A stretch of DNA of 64,000 bases from Chamaecrista fasciculata (Eukaryota > Streptophyta > Magnoliopsida > Fabales > Fabaceae): assembly GCA_003254925.1 (NCBI GenBank), contig QANZ01033837.1, forward strand, positions 66,945 to 130,944, in the 5' to 3' direction. This document shows positions 51,734 through 64,000 of the stretch, one piece after another. A model generated the notes under the pieces. The model was not told the origin of the DNA and searched no databases. It worked only from the letters and a program-made list of their open reading frames with translations. Positions within the stretch are counted from its first letter, which is position 1. Each line of letters begins with the position of its first letter. Both the position numbers and the translations under genes were made by a program.

Positions 51734-53476
51734 GAGAAAGGAACTTGCTTTAGCTTACACCAAAATGACAAACTAATAAAATCTAATGACGGTGTATCTT
51801 TAGGTGGATGAGAATATTTTCAAAACCAGACAAATTAAATGTATTTCTTTTGCTTATCCTATGTGTAAGTCCAAATTTTGTAAGGAGTTTCTTTTGTAGT
51901 TATGGACAACTATGTATAAATATCACTGTCGTCTTTAATTATGTGCAAAAGCATAATATGTCATTTATGAAAGTGCTTAAAGTAAATCCCTAGCAAACTT
52001 CGTCTAAAAAGACTGATGGTTTTCTTTGTGGTTGTTAATTTGTGTTGAGATGCAGCTTCAATTTGCATCTGTTTGTGTACTATATAGAGTTTTTTTTGTC
52101 CATATTTAACTGTATGATTTAGAACTGTAATTCCTAGGGAAATTTGTTTCTATATATGCAATACTTGTCCATTTTTTAAGGAATATTTAGATTCTCAAGC
52201 AATCTCAAAACTTTTTCCATAAAGACATTCTTGCTCTTAACTTTTAAGTGTGTTTTTGTGTTAATGATATATAATTTTTTTAAAAAAGTTTGACGTATTA
52301 ACTTCATCTACATAATATGAAGTATTTATGTCAGTTTATTTTCTGTTTTAACCGTGGTGGGACGATGACTTGAGAAATAATATAAAAATGACTTTCATAA
52401 AACTCTTACAATCATCAAGTTAGTAAAAAAAGACAGTAAAAAAAAAAATTTGTCATGTGCTCTTTGATAGAATTTTTGAAAAAAAAAATTATAACTAGTT
52501 AGGACTGGGTTTCTTAGTGATCCAAGTATATTTTAGATGATCGCTCATATTATGTCAATATGATTAGGACAATCAACCCATGACTGAAAGCCATAACTCA
52601 TTAGTCAATATTTGTATTTTGTATATATATTTGTTAAAAACAAATTGAAGAATCCATTTCTGCTAAATTGTTTGGACACACATACGGAAATAAGTCAAAT
52701 GTGATTTAAAGTTTGAATGCATGCTGAATATAGTTTTTACTTGAGCCAAACATAGCTCAACTATATGATAACCCATTAAAAAAAAGTAGATTAGTATCAA
52801 AATTGTTTCCTAGTTATTTTTGCTTGCAATCTTATACATGGTTATGATATCATTTCCATTTAAGCATTTTTATCTTCATCCCAATACTAAATTTCTGAGT
52901 TCCTGAATGTGTTGTCACACATTGAAGGCAACATCAAAGACTATTAATAAAGATTTTAGCAGCCTCTGAAAGCAACTAATAAGCCATCGTGCTTTCCCAC
53001 ATTTTATCTCAGCCAGGTGTTTTAAGTGAGCACATAACAAATTCAGATAATATTGCACAAGAATTAAGGGATTTGGGGAGCAAAATGAACGACATATATA
53101 TATGTTTTGCCATCTTGTTCCTTGAGGCCGTTGAAAAATACTCTTTATTGAAAAAGCTGATTGTTTGACGACACATCCTTATTAGCTAGGTTGAAAATGA
53201 ATCTCTTTCTATGGTATGCTATGTATACATAGTATGTAAATTATGTATAATATATGCTATGTATAGATATGGTATACTCCTTTCCTAACTTAAAAAAGGA
53301 ATCCTAATTTTTGCAACTCTGACGAACCTGCATGTATGACTGCAATGTTAACCTCTGCAACTTTCTAAATGAAGTAGTTTCTATGTGCCTTTAGATGTTC
53401 AGCAACAGCTTAGCACAAACAATAAACTCACTTCAATTGGAGAATACCATAACAAAAATGGTGAAAATGTGAGCAT
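51734..53476. other. Intergenic, no gene supported
   Basis: AT-rich DNA with TATGTATA-type runs around 53210-53275. The end near 53476 should hold the AMY3 3' UTR. No repeat family or RNA gene was recognised. Confidence 0.4.
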
Positions 53477-56400
53477 CTAATATGATGCCTCCCAAACCTT
53501 ATAGTCTCTTCCCTCAATAGCAAGGGACCAAAATTGGCTATGGGGTTCAAAATGACCAGGTCCGATCTTCATAGCTACTTTTTCGTCGATGATGGCTGCA
53601 TACACATCCCTTTCTGCCTTAACAATTTTAACCTTATATATGAAGACAGAAGAAACATTAGACCATGTCAATTTGACACTGTATTCCAATCTGGAAAACA
53701 TTTTCAGACTTCTGATTTTAGTTGAGAAGATTGCAAAAAATGCAGAAGAAATTTCCTATCCATCCCAGGAAATATTCACATATAAGCTATGAGAATACTA
53801 TTGAAAACAATAATGAGATACTTACTGCACTCCTACAGTGAATCTTGTTCCGTTTCCTGAGAGAGATAAGAGCTTGTATTTCAGTTCGGCAGTGAGAGAA
53901 GATGTGGTCAAAGAATACTGATGGTGTTCCTGGGTGAGTAAGTATGTAACAATATCCTTGCATTTCCTTTCCACTTGGGAATCTCCAATGACCCTTTAAG
54001 AGAGCATATGAAAAAAATAATATGTAAGATAAACGATAGATCATACTTGCATTTATCATAACAACATTGCAGAAAGGTAATCAATGCAAGGGGGTACAGT
54101 TATGAAAATTACAACGAAATTTTATAAATTACACTATTAAGGATCTGCCAGGAAAAAAAAAAAGTGTTGAGCGATTTCTGAAAGAAGTTTAAACCTGGGT
54201 AGAACCAGTGTCATGATTTTCTATGAAGGTAACAGCACGAGATGGCCACCACCCAACAACACCAGGGGGCTTTCCCTGCTCATCTGATAAACGCCAATAT
54301 TCACATCTTTCCAATGCCTGTAGAGACCATATATAGTTTAAGAATGGAAATGTGAAGACTGGAAATGTTACGAAATAGCAGCAGGCATTCAGACTCTGGA
54401 AAAAAATGTTTTATAGCCTGCATATATGTTAATTGATTTTATGAAGTCTCCTTTCCAGATCTGTGTTTTTCATATAGAAAGCAAATAACAGAAGAGGTCA
54501 CAGTAAGCTTTTACATCAGTATAGTGCCATTCGCACATATTTCTGATATCAGGAATCATATTATGATCAGTGCAGAGGTAACAAAACCCTATAAAAATTG
54601 GCAAAAGACCATTTCGTGCCCTAACGTTTGCGGTGATTTTCAGTTATGCCCCTAATGTTTCATTTGTGTTAGTTGTGCCCCCAATATGAAACGTTAGTTT
54701 GAATTATGCCCCCAATTTTACTTGTGTGTCAATTTTTTGGTCTGAATTAAATATGTGGCAAGATGACTGGATAAATGAAACATCCCTAATTTATTTTTTA
54801 TCCACCATGGCATTTCCTACGTGGTATAAGGCTTGCAAAGATGAAGATGTCAAAAAAAATTTTAGGGTAGTAATTTTTTGGTTTAGAGAATGTAAATCCA
54901 TGTAGGAAATGCCATGGTGGATAAAAAATAAATCAGGGATGTTTTATTTATCCAATCATCTTGCAACATATTCAATTTAGAACAAAAAATTGGCACACAA
55001 GTAAAATTGGGGGTATAATTGAAACTAACGTTTCACATTGGGGGCACAATTGACACAAATGAAAAGTTAGGGGCATAACTGAAAATCACCGCAAACGTTA
55101 GGGGCACGAAAGGGTCTTTTGCCGATAAAAATTTTATTCATTCTGACTATTTTAAATTTCTTTTCCATTTTTTTAATCTTTGCTATGTAGTAAAAATAAT
55201 TATGTCATGCTCTCTACTTGAAAATTAAAAAAAAAAAAACAGCAACAGCAACAACAAAAACACCCATAATGAAAATCTCAGGCAGAAAAGCAACCGGCTT
55301 ATTTAACCAAAAGACAGAAAATAGTGACACCGCCAAAACACAATTGACTTGGTTAACTGTCTGTCATGAAAGAGGACCTTCTACATCTGGAATAGTCTTT
55401 ATATATGAAATCTTTAGATCTAGGAAATTTGTAATCTAATTGTCTGAGAGCTTACTGAATGAAGAATTCCTTTTGTTGTAACATCAAAAGCACCAGCAGA
55501 ACCATCAGCAGCATTGATCCAGTCAATTATCCTCTGCCTATGCGCATCTTGATTGTGATCCATTTCACCATATGTATAACTCAGGGAATCCCAGAATTCT
55601 CCTACAGCAAAGTAAGGTTCACTCGCCTCTATGTAGTCCTTTACATAACCACCCCAAAATCCTCTAACAAAGTCAAGCCTCCATCCATCGTACCCAATTT
55701 CTTTTCTGAAAATCACAAATCCTCAGAAAAATATGCAATAAAACTGCTCTACTACTACTCGCTGGATGTGGCCACAAAAAATAAAGAAGCAAATTAACTT
55801 CTCCTCTAATTAAAAGATTAAGACTTCACAGAAACATAATATGCAACAAGAGGAAAGGCAAATCAGTAGAATATGAGGAAGGAATGAACAGAGTTTATAA
55901 GAAGCAAGGTAATAATGATCTGAGTGGTTTTGTATATACGAGGAATAGCCTCCTTCAAAGCATTTGTGTCATAGTTATATTCAGTGCAGCCTTTTTTTTT
56001 TAATGAAACACCGGAAAATACTGGTCTGTTTACATTAGAACAAACTCATACAAATTATTTTCATTGGGATAGATTACCACCAAGAAAACCAACATTATAG
56101 CAGTTAATTGTCAAACCATAGAGAAGTATATAAAGATTCCTTATAAATATTTATAATTTTCCAACTGTTTTCCAAGCTTCCAGCACTGCACGAGTAGCCT
56201 AACCTCCTTATAGCAAACCATCACAAGGTTTTTAGATAAAGAAAATAATTTCATTTTTCACAAAAATTATGGCTACCACAAACCACTTAGTATGTTTGTC
56301 AATAATCACCTGAAAATCAACCACAGCCCACAGCTAAGACTTTAAAAGAAAATTGTAGACTCCAGCTGAGAGTGACTCGGAAAATTAACATAAGATAGGG

Positions 56401-59400
56401 GTAAAAATATATAATCTACTCAAGAACTATTTGAAAACATTTTCCTCTAGAGCATTAACTTGTGTTCTAATAAAGGGAATGAAGGAACCAAAGAAGTTAA
56501 TATGATACAGAAAATTAGGGTCTAAACTAACAACCTCATCCAGCATAACCATTCTTTCAGATCATTTCTCACAAATTCCTGTGAATGGTCAATGTTTGGA
56601 GCAGCATGGAAATTATCTCCACTGCTCTTGTTGCCCCTACCCTGTATAATAGAATTTATCCATTACGTATTTCAGATTCACCAAGAAAGACAACAGTTTC
56701 AAAGTATTCACAGTAAAAACAAAAGCAAAAACCATGTGCACCACAGTAGTATATATTAAAATTTGCATCTGATAACGATTGCCTAAAACTTTCACAATGC
56801 TTTCTATGCATGGTCTATTACAAGGTTAGAAATTCCCAAAAACCAAAAATATCAATTATAACTTAGACAACGTTCTTGGAGTTCTAGCCTAGCAAGACCA
56901 ACAAAATGAGTAGCTATCTAGAAATATTTTGCAGGTTTTCTATCTCATCTTTTACTTGATAAATTAATTACAAGAACAATGATTTAGTCTGGACACTTTT
57001 CTCTTTCCTTAACAAGATTTCAGGAGTACTGCATCTTTCCAACTATTTTGACAGTGGCAAATGTACAACCAAAAAGAAACTTTTGTCAACTTTGTACAGG
57101 AGATAATTACATGTATAAGAAAGATAGTCCATCCCTACACCTCAGATGAGAAAACTACTGAGAGAAAATAGTAACTTTTTTAAATAAAAATTACATATCT
57201 TCATTCCTGAAAGTATTTTGTGAGGTTTGATATCAGTGTTTCACAATCTCGAGATAGAAACTACCTCTAATAGTAAGAGAAGCACAACTTAAAAGGCACT
57301 CATCTCGAAAACCGAAAAAGAAAATAGGCACGTTCGACATGTCTCTCTTGGCAAGACGACTACCAATAGTATGTAATGGACAAGGGCCAAGCAACAAAAT
57401 ACATATCCAAAACCATCAGGGAAAAAAAACCTGAAAATGTGGATCATCGGCAACAACTGCACGATCATCCCAGTTCAGCCGACCACCAAATATGTTCCAA
57501 ATACCATTCTGATTCTGATATTGCGCACAACGATGATTTAGAACAGCATCTCCTAGAACTTTTATACCAACCTCGTGGAATCTTTTGACTAAATTCTTCA
57601 GTTCATCAATGCTTCCGTATCTGACATACGTAAAAAAAAAAAAAAAGCAACACGCCAAACGCATGCCAATATTAAGTGATGATACACGACAACATTAGAA
57701 AGTTCTGAATAAGGTATATGCTTTCAAATTTAACTGTCATTAGAAACAAAAATAATAATTAGAGAACTATAGGCGGAATATGCAATACCTGGAATTTAAA
57801 TTATATAAATCCTTTGGCATGTACCCTTCAGGTGAAACAGACTCTGTAGGTGGTGGTAACCATACCACAGAAAAACCAAGTGAGGCAAGTTCTGCAGCTT
57901 TCTCTTTCAGTTCCATGTACCATCTTCCAGATTTATGAGATTCCCAGTTAAATCCTTGGAATAATATTTCATACCCTGTTCCTGTACCTGAGCATATTTT
58001 TGAAGGCAAACTCTGTTTCTCTTTCTCCACCTCCACTAGAGCCTCAGTTTCCGTAGTAGGCTCCTTTGAAAAGGTTGGAAAGGTTGGAATGGAGCTTCCG
58101 AAGATGCCATAAGCTTCAGCAGCAAGTCTTTCGATCTCTTGAAGAATGTATTCTTTCACATCGTTTGATTTTGTCTTTCGACTCTTCTCATAGGATATGT
58201 CTGATGCCAAATTTCTTATTTCATTTATTATTCCTTCAGTAAATCCAGAGAAAGAGGCTGTTTGACTTTCCTCTTTGGCCTCTTCTATAAGCACACCTTC
58301 TGGATCATCTCTGTTTTCAATTGGTAAGTCACTAGAACTTGAGAGAGGAATGTAAAAGTCATTTCCCATGTAATTTAACCAATTAGCTCCATTTATCTTA
58401 AGTACAAAAATAAATCCTGAAAAATCCTCTCCCAACGTGATAAATACTGAGCTTCCACTTCCTCTGTCTCTTGGCTATAAAAACAGGGGTGGACAAGTAA
58501 ATAATATTATAGAACACAAACAAAGGAACTCATCTAAATTAACTACAACTGAAATGACATAAGATAACCAAACTTCAACTTTACAAAGAAAATAATGTAT
58601 GGAGGAAAGTGAGCCAAAAAACTCCTACCGAAAGGATTGTTTGACTCGTTTAAAATCTAGATATATTCATCTAGGCATATAAACTTACATTGGTATGTAA
58701 AAACTAACAAGAAACTACTGTGAAAAAATGAGGCAGCAGAGGGTGGTTTGGTAGTTGGTTTCTTGGTTGCACCTGGTTTGGTACTTTGGTAGCACCCATG
58801 TTCAAATAAGAAATGCTATACAACTAATATTTTAATGTGGGGGTCCCAAAAGAAATCATACAGGTCATAACAATTCAAGTTTATAATCTGATGGAAGCAT
58901 CTAACTCAAAAGTATGCATACATCTACAGTTCCTCGCAGAATTTATCGATGGAAAAACAGCAACATTGAAGGGATGGAACCTAAGTCTATCAGATTAAGT
59001 GACTTGACGTTCTAAATGGTTAAAAATAAGGGTAACTCGTTCGCTCTGACCTGTAATGGAGTTCTCAAAGCCCTATCTTTAAAAACTACTGTTTCGGGAG
59101 GATGAGGAGTGGGTGGCACTTCCCACAATCTTGATTCATTCCGGCAAACTCCCCAGTGAAGGACAATATCTCCCGGTAGATCCGTTTCCAAATAAAAATG
59201 AGCCTCGGCTGTCTCAGAGCACTTCCTGACGGAGACACTGACGGAATGATTGACCGAAACTTCTTTTGTAATTGGCTGTTCTACATAAAAATCTTCTAGT
59301 TGACTAGTTTCTTGTTCGGGATCTCTGGATCTGCTTATGTTATCTTGACCTTTGTTATGTATTGCTTGCGATTTAAGGAACATGTTAGCTAACTGCTCCA

Positions 59401-61548
59401 AGGCCCCTTTGAGTCAGGAAATACAATAAAACATATTTCAGTTCAAGTTCATCACATAGTTATGAGAGAGATCGAGTAAAGTGAATAAATAGGAAAAAAA
59501 TATCTTATAGAGCATCTAGAACTTTAGTTATATGCATAATGAACGAGCTCTTAAAAATTATGGACAAGATCACTAGATCTCTGCATCTGTACAGCACATG
59601 GATTAAATACTGGAAGATGTTAGAAAACCAATCAAATTTCAACTCCTCATATAATAACAATTAAACATGATTGACATTTCATTGTTACATCAATAAGGAG
59701 AAGCATATCATATTCAGAAATGTACTTTTCCCGTAATTAGGAGAACTACTACAAGTCCCGTTTCTTGTGCATATAAGATGGCCATCCTATTTCTTCTTTC
59801 TTTCCCTCATTGCAATAATTAATGGATGTTCATCTATTTTAAAAAAGCTTCAAAGTAATATATGCGCAAGCAAGAACCAAAGAAATTCACGGTTTCTAAT
59901 AAGGACGATAATTATCCTAAACCCTTTAAAGAACATAAAGCCAGTAAACTTTGTACAATGCAAGTTAAGAAGCGAGACTACGAGAGATAGTATTGTGAAA
60001 ACATGATGCAGGATATTTTTAAAAACCTGGCCAGAAACTAAATCCCCCTTTAGGTCCAACTATATTGGCATCTTTCTTAGGGTTGTTGACCAAAGGCACC
60101 TTGAAATCTCTTCCTTTGTGCTGATACCAGGCGCCAGTCTCCTCATCCTGCATAACAGTTGTTCAGCCAAAAGATTCTTACATTAAGATTAGATCAATTT
60201 AATAAAAAAAATTTATTAAAAAAGATCTTCTACTACGAATTATTCAAATTAAACCTTCAGAACAAAATTAATTGCCGAAATGTTGCCACCAGGTTTAACA
60301 TCAATTCTAACTTCATAAAACGTATCTGCTTCGGCAGGCAAAGATGATGTTTCCTTCAAGGGAGTCTCCACTGCGTAGTCCTGGACATTTTATTTCCATT
60401 CAAACATTCTGCATGGCAATATAATAAGGGATGCAATATGTTATCAATAGAAGAAGTTATATACCTTTACAGCAACAGAACCAGGAGGTATCATATCAAT
60501 AGGAGGTTGATCCCATTCACTGCAAAATAAAAGTTTAAATCACGCAATACATTATATAGCTTAATTGGGTCATTAATATTAAGATTTATAACTTAATACA
60601 GTATCAAATAAAGTAAAATAAGAAGATGCATTAAAATCAGAAAGAAAGCAAATTCAGAAGCTTGGTTTAACATGCTGCACCTTCCAGCATCGTCAACGCG
60701 GGAAACACCCCAGTGAAGAATCCATTTTCCGGGAAGATTACAACTAACCCTCAGCTCCCCGTTGCTCGAATCCTTCTCTTGTTCTAATCTTACGGAGATC
60801 TTTCCCTCCACCTTCAAATTCCATTTTCAAGAATTCAGCAATTTCGCCAAAACCAAAAACCGTAACATTTGAAGTTGCCGATCAGACATTTTTTAAAAAA
60901 TTGTAAGCTCCAGTAAAAAAAGACAGCAACGCGCGCGAAACTAAAGATAACCAGATGATCCCAGAAAAAGCAAAGCACAACCAATTGATTGAGTTTAATT
61001 AGTGCTTCCTTTCAAATTGACAAAAACATTTAAACATACATCACCCTGTTTCCTCTGAAATCAAACATCACCTTATGATTACAAAAACCGAAAACGAGAA
61101 ACCGCACAAGATCTCCATAACAAAATTAAAACGAGAATAATCTAACAAAACAAACCAAAACAACATTCACCAAAAAAATACATAACTCTCATTGGAGAAC
61201 CTAAACGACAGGAAATGGTAAAAGGCAAAAAAAAGAGCAAACCGTTTGAGTTCGGGGAATCGGAAAAGTATGATCGAAGGAGACATCAGCGGATTGCGAT
61301 TGAGAGGGCTCGTCCAAGGTAACAACAGTATCGGTTGAAGTGGAAGCGACGACAGTGAGAGAAGGAGACCTATGGAGAGGCCTGAAGAAGCAGAAACTGG
61401 TGACATTGGAGACGATATGCTTGGAAGAGGAATTAGAGGAAGTGAGGAAGGTAACAGTGTTGAATGCGGCGTTGGATTTGGATCGGCGAAAACGAAGAAA
61501 TTGCGTACGATAGAGAAGGAAGAGAGGGTCTAAGCCAACGGTCGACAT
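53477..61548 (-). CDS. AMY3: Plastid alpha-amylase 3 with tandem CBM45 domains
   Basis: Thirteen exons in frame: 61243-61548, 60681-60811, 60465-60519, 60255-60380, 60027-60147, 59051-59406, 57789-58474, 57431-57620, 56535-56641, 55456-55705, 54195-54317, 53826-53993, 53477-53632; 924 residues (AtAMY3: 887). A Ser-rich transit peptide is followed by two CBM45 starch-binding domains ([39 protein letters not shown]). The GH13 domain from about 530 has all four signature regions: [17 protein letters not shown] (nucleophile Asp704), AVGEFWDS (acid/base Glu729) and FIENHDTGS (Asp812). It cleaves internal alpha-1,4 bonds of starch in the plastid stroma. AtAMY3 is redox-activated through a Cys499-Cys587 disulfide. 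Here the second is kept (Cys625) but the first is Phe537. Intron 10 holds a foldback transposon. Confidence 0.95.
54600..55124. mobile_element. Mutator-like foldback inside AMY3 intron 10
   Basis: A 525-bp element whose two halves are nearly complete inverted copies (about 230 bp each: GCAAAAGACCATTTCGTGCC, ACGTTAGTTTGAATTATGCC and GATAAATGAAACATCCCT against their complements). The 9-bp sequence ATAAAAATT flanks it (54591-54599, 55125-55133). One extra G precedes the right copy. Same terminal family as 27686-28223, with a different centre. Confidence 0.85.
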
Positions 61549-61628
61549 GGTCGTTTCGGTTCGCTATCAATTGGGAAGAAGCAACTTGCAGAAAGCGAGC
61601 TTATACAGGTTTCCGCGGAATTTTTTTA
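61549..61628 (-). promoter_or_regulatory. AMY3 5' flank
   Basis: Only about 80 bp separates the AMY3 ATG from the foldback at 61629, so the element sits in the 5' UTR or core promoter. No TATA box is evident in these bases. Confidence 0.45.
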
Positions 61629-61986
61629 GGGTAAATTCCACTTTAGTACCCTGTTCTATGGACCAATTTCACTTTGGTACCCTATTCTTTCAAAAGTGAC
61701 ACTTTGGTACCCTATTTTTTCAAAAATATCATTTTGGTACCCTGTTCTTTCAAAAGTGACATTTTGGTACCCTGTTCTTTCACTATTTGTTACCCTATTC
61801 TATCTTTTTTAGGGTACCAAAGTGTCACTTGGTCTAAAGAACAGAGTACCAAAATGTCATTCTGAAAGAACAGGGTACCAAAATGACATTTTTGAAAGAA
61901 CATGGTACCAAAGTGTCACTTTTGAAAGAACAGGGTACCAAAGTGGAATTGGTCTATAAAACAGGGTACCAAAGTGGAATTTACCC
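61629..61986. mobile_element. GGGTAAATT foldback element at the AMY3 promoter
   Basis: The ends GGGTAAATTCCACTTTAGTA and its complement TACCAAAGTGGAATTTACCC bound 358 bp. Each arm is built from five or six tandem repeats of a TTTGGTACCCTGTTCTTTCA-like unit, so the arms pair in several registers. The flanks are TTTTTTA on both sides (61622-61628, 61987-61993), the same heptamer as at the 18340 copy. No coding capacity. Confidence 0.75.
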
Positions 61987-62427
61987 TTTTTTATTATATT
62001 CATTAAAGGAATTATTTGATTATTTATATTTTATCTCTCCCTTTCTTTTTTTTCTTGCATGTGTAAGAAAAGTTTAAATACATCACATTTTTATTTTTCT
62101 TTTATTCTATAAAAGTTTTTGGAAAATTATTTTGAGAAATTATTTTTATTTTTTCATTATTAATTATATGAATAACTAAATGTACATTCGAGCTAATGTT
62201 TAGACGAAGACTTAACCGACCTCACTTAGTAAAAAAAGTTTTGGTTGTTATTGTTGTTTAGACGAAGACTTAATAAAATAAAAAATCATTTATACAAAGT
62301 CAAAGGCTATGATTATTTTTAATTATTTTAAAAGTTTTAAAAATTTGTGCAAAATAAATAAATTTGAAGCTATTTCATTCATTTTAATCTAATAAACATA
62401 CGTGAAGTGAAGTTACATTAAATCTTT

Positions 62428-63069
62428 TAGAGGTGATTGCGGGCTGAGTTGAGGTGGGTTGAGAAAAAATTTCAGTCCAATCCGCACATCAATCTACGAG
62501 TTGGGTTGTGTTGAGTTTTATAATTTAAAAAATTCAATCCGAACCAACCCAATCGGCAGAGTACGGGTTAGGTTCGGTTGAACCCTCGGGTTGAGTTTGT
62601 AATTTTTTTAATAATTTTTATAACAAAAAAATATTATTATAAATTTATGAGTAGTGAATAAAAAAAGTTAAAAAAAATATAAATTATAAATATAAAAATA
62701 TAAATCAATTAAAACATACTCCATATCATATGTAAATGTAATACATATGTGTAATTATGTAAATTTTAAAATCAAAATATTTTATTTATAAAGAACTAAT
62801 AATATAAAAACATAAGAAAACATACAAAATTTATATAAAAATACATAAACATGTATAAAAAAAATTAAAAAATAAAAAAAATTTTACATGCGGGCTCGCG
62901 GGTTGAATTGGATTGAGAAACAATGAACCCGCAACCCAACCCGCAAGTGTGCGGGTTGAGAATTTTGAATCCAAACCAACCCGCGAACCCGAACCAACCC
63001 AACCCATAGCTACGGGTTGAGTTGATTTCTGCGGGCTCACGGGTTGGCTGATTGAGTTGCTCACCCCTA
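62428..63069. mobile_element. hAT-like non-autonomous element
   Basis: The ends read TAGAGGTGATTGC on the left and, as reverse complement, TAGGGGTGAGCAA on the right, with the 8-bp repeat AAATCTTT on each side (62420-62427, 63070-63077); TAGGGGTG termini and 8-bp duplications fit the hAT superfamily. The sub-terminal DNA is rich in GCGGGTTG/CAACCCGC and forms inverted arms around an AT-rich core. No transposase. Confidence 0.65.
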
Positions 63070-63389
63070 AAATCTTTTCAAAGTTATTCCTTTGTGTAGA
63101 AAATTATCTAAATTATGCAAATTTGTATTTTCTTTTATCATATTTTCATTCTAAGATAACTTGTTTTAGGAAACAATGGACCCGCAACCTAACCCACAAG
63201 TGTGCGGGTTGAGAATTTTGAGCTCAAACCAATCCGCGAACCCAAACCAACCTAACTCATAGTTGAGAATTGGGTTGGTTTCTGCGGATTGGCGGGTTAG
63301 GTTGCTCACCCCTAAAATCTTTTCAAAATTATTCCTTTATGTAGGAAATTATCTAAGTTATGCAAATTTGTATTTTCTTTTATCATATT
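62918..63389 (+). repeat. Diverged tandem duplication of the hAT-like right end
   Basis: 62918-63144 and 63171-63389 are direct copies. Both run from AAACAATG(A/G)ACCCGCAAC through GCTCACCCCTAAAATCTTTT to TTTTCTTTTATCATATT. The copy includes the element's right terminus plus about 75 bp of flank, so the duplication followed the insertion. Confidence 0.8.
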
Positions 63390-64000
63390 GATAACTTTTT
63401 TTTTTGTTATAGTTTCATACGTAATTTGATTCTTATCATATTTTCATGCAAAATGAGACTTGAGAATCAAGAATAATACATATATAATCATTTGCAATTT
63501 TATTCGGACGAAATTTTAAATAGTACTAATTATATATATAGACTTATAGTTTGGAAGTGTTTTGGTTTTTAAAAAAAAAAAAGATTGGAAGAACTAAGAA
63601 GTATGAATTTTTCTATGAATCGTGAATGTTGTGATGGTGACATGAATGGTGATTTTTCTTATATATATAACTAGCGACCGTTGGTTGGAGTAGTAGAAGG
63701 ACTAAATAAGAGCTTCTTCTGTACGTACATTTGGAAACCAATACAAAGAATATGTGGACCCACTAACTCAAGTGGAAGCACAGCGAGAGAAGGTTAACTA
63801 AAATTTATTTGTAAATGGAGATCTACTGCTCTTAAATTAAGATTAAGAAGAAAGAGAGATAGAAGCCAAACTTCTCTTTCATAAAAATAGAAGCAAGACT
63901 TTCACTATCAAATTTGTTGTGAAACTACTAATGGAAGTTTGATCTAACATGATATTTCTCAAACTTTTTAAGTTTGAATATAGATGGTAAAGAGTAAAGT
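63390..64000. other. Intergenic, no feature seen
   Basis: AT-rich sequence to the window end with no supported open frame, repeat family or RNA gene. Confidence 0.4.

Noticed and set aside
51489..51811. Open frames spanning the N stretch
   Set aside because: Undetermined bases only; no sequence to interpret.
61674..62077. Plus-strand frames of 63 and 64 residues with internal repeats
   Set aside because: They are the tandem TACCCTGTTCTTTCA units of the foldback element.
62831..63064. Minus-strand 77-residue frame with Gly/Ser repeats
   Set aside because: It reads through the GCGGGTTG-rich arms of the hAT-like element.

Overview
This is a 64 kb stretch of a flowering-plant (eudicot) nuclear genome. 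The evidence is AT-rich DNA with GT-AG introns, plant-only gene families (WHIRLY, group IIb WRKY, IQ67-domain, DUF1664, AINTEGUMENTA/WRINKLED-type AP2, inactive LRR kinase, PLS-class PPR, plastid alpha-amylase AMY3, F-box/LRR), two MIR395 hairpins, and many small non-autonomous transposons. I cannot name the species; the dense 'tttggtccct'-type foldback repeats would fit a legume or another rosid. I joined exons by eye at GT/AG sites, keeping frame and known protein order; every spliced model below closes in frame from ATG to stop.

Layout. 0-6 kb: a tandem duplication of an F-box/LRR gene (minus strand). The proximal copy (1697-2662) is open and the second (4129-5094) carries a premature TAG. 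3.4 and 8.0 kb: two MIR395 hairpins on opposite strands. 8.6-9.7 kb: retrotransposon relics and an assembly join. 10.4-14.1 kb: a six-exon IQD calmodulin-binding protein (minus). 15-20 kb: intergenic, with foldback elements, a SINE and a Stowaway MITE. 20.8-24.1 kb: a seven-exon pseudokinase LRR receptor (plus). 25.2-27.0 kb: an intronless PPR gene (plus). 27.2-28.2 kb: a copia-type LTR/primer-binding relic and a Mutator-like foldback with a perfect 9-bp target duplication. 29.1-32.3 kb: a four-exon WRKY (minus) whose last exon is interrupted by an assembly duplication. 32.4-36.4 kb: AT-rich, with Helitron-like ends. 36.5-38.8 kb: a seven-exon WHIRLY gene (minus), divergent from a 13-exon DUF1664 gene at 40.0-46.2 kb (plus). 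47.6-50.8 kb: an eight-exon WRI3/WRI4-like double-AP2 factor (minus) with the classic 9-nt micro-exon. 50.8-53.5 kb: intergenic with a 193-base gap. 53.5-61.5 kb: a 13-exon plastid alpha-amylase AMY3 (minus). 61.6-64 kb: foldback and hAT-like elements.

The genes form no operon or cluster; they are independent plant loci. AMY3 and WHIRLY are predicted plastid proteins, and the two MIR395 loci would act in sulfate assimilation elsewhere in the genome. I do not see an undescribed multi-gene system. The observations most worth checking are: AMY3 lacks one of the two cysteines of its known redox switch (Phe at the AtAMY3 Cys499 position); WHIRLY has a changed DNA-binding motif (KENAALT for KGKAALT); the MIR395 pair; the nonsense F-box duplicate with a MITE in its promoter; a family of Mutator-like foldbacks, one inside AMY3 intron 10; and single-N assembly joins that create false duplications inside two genes.
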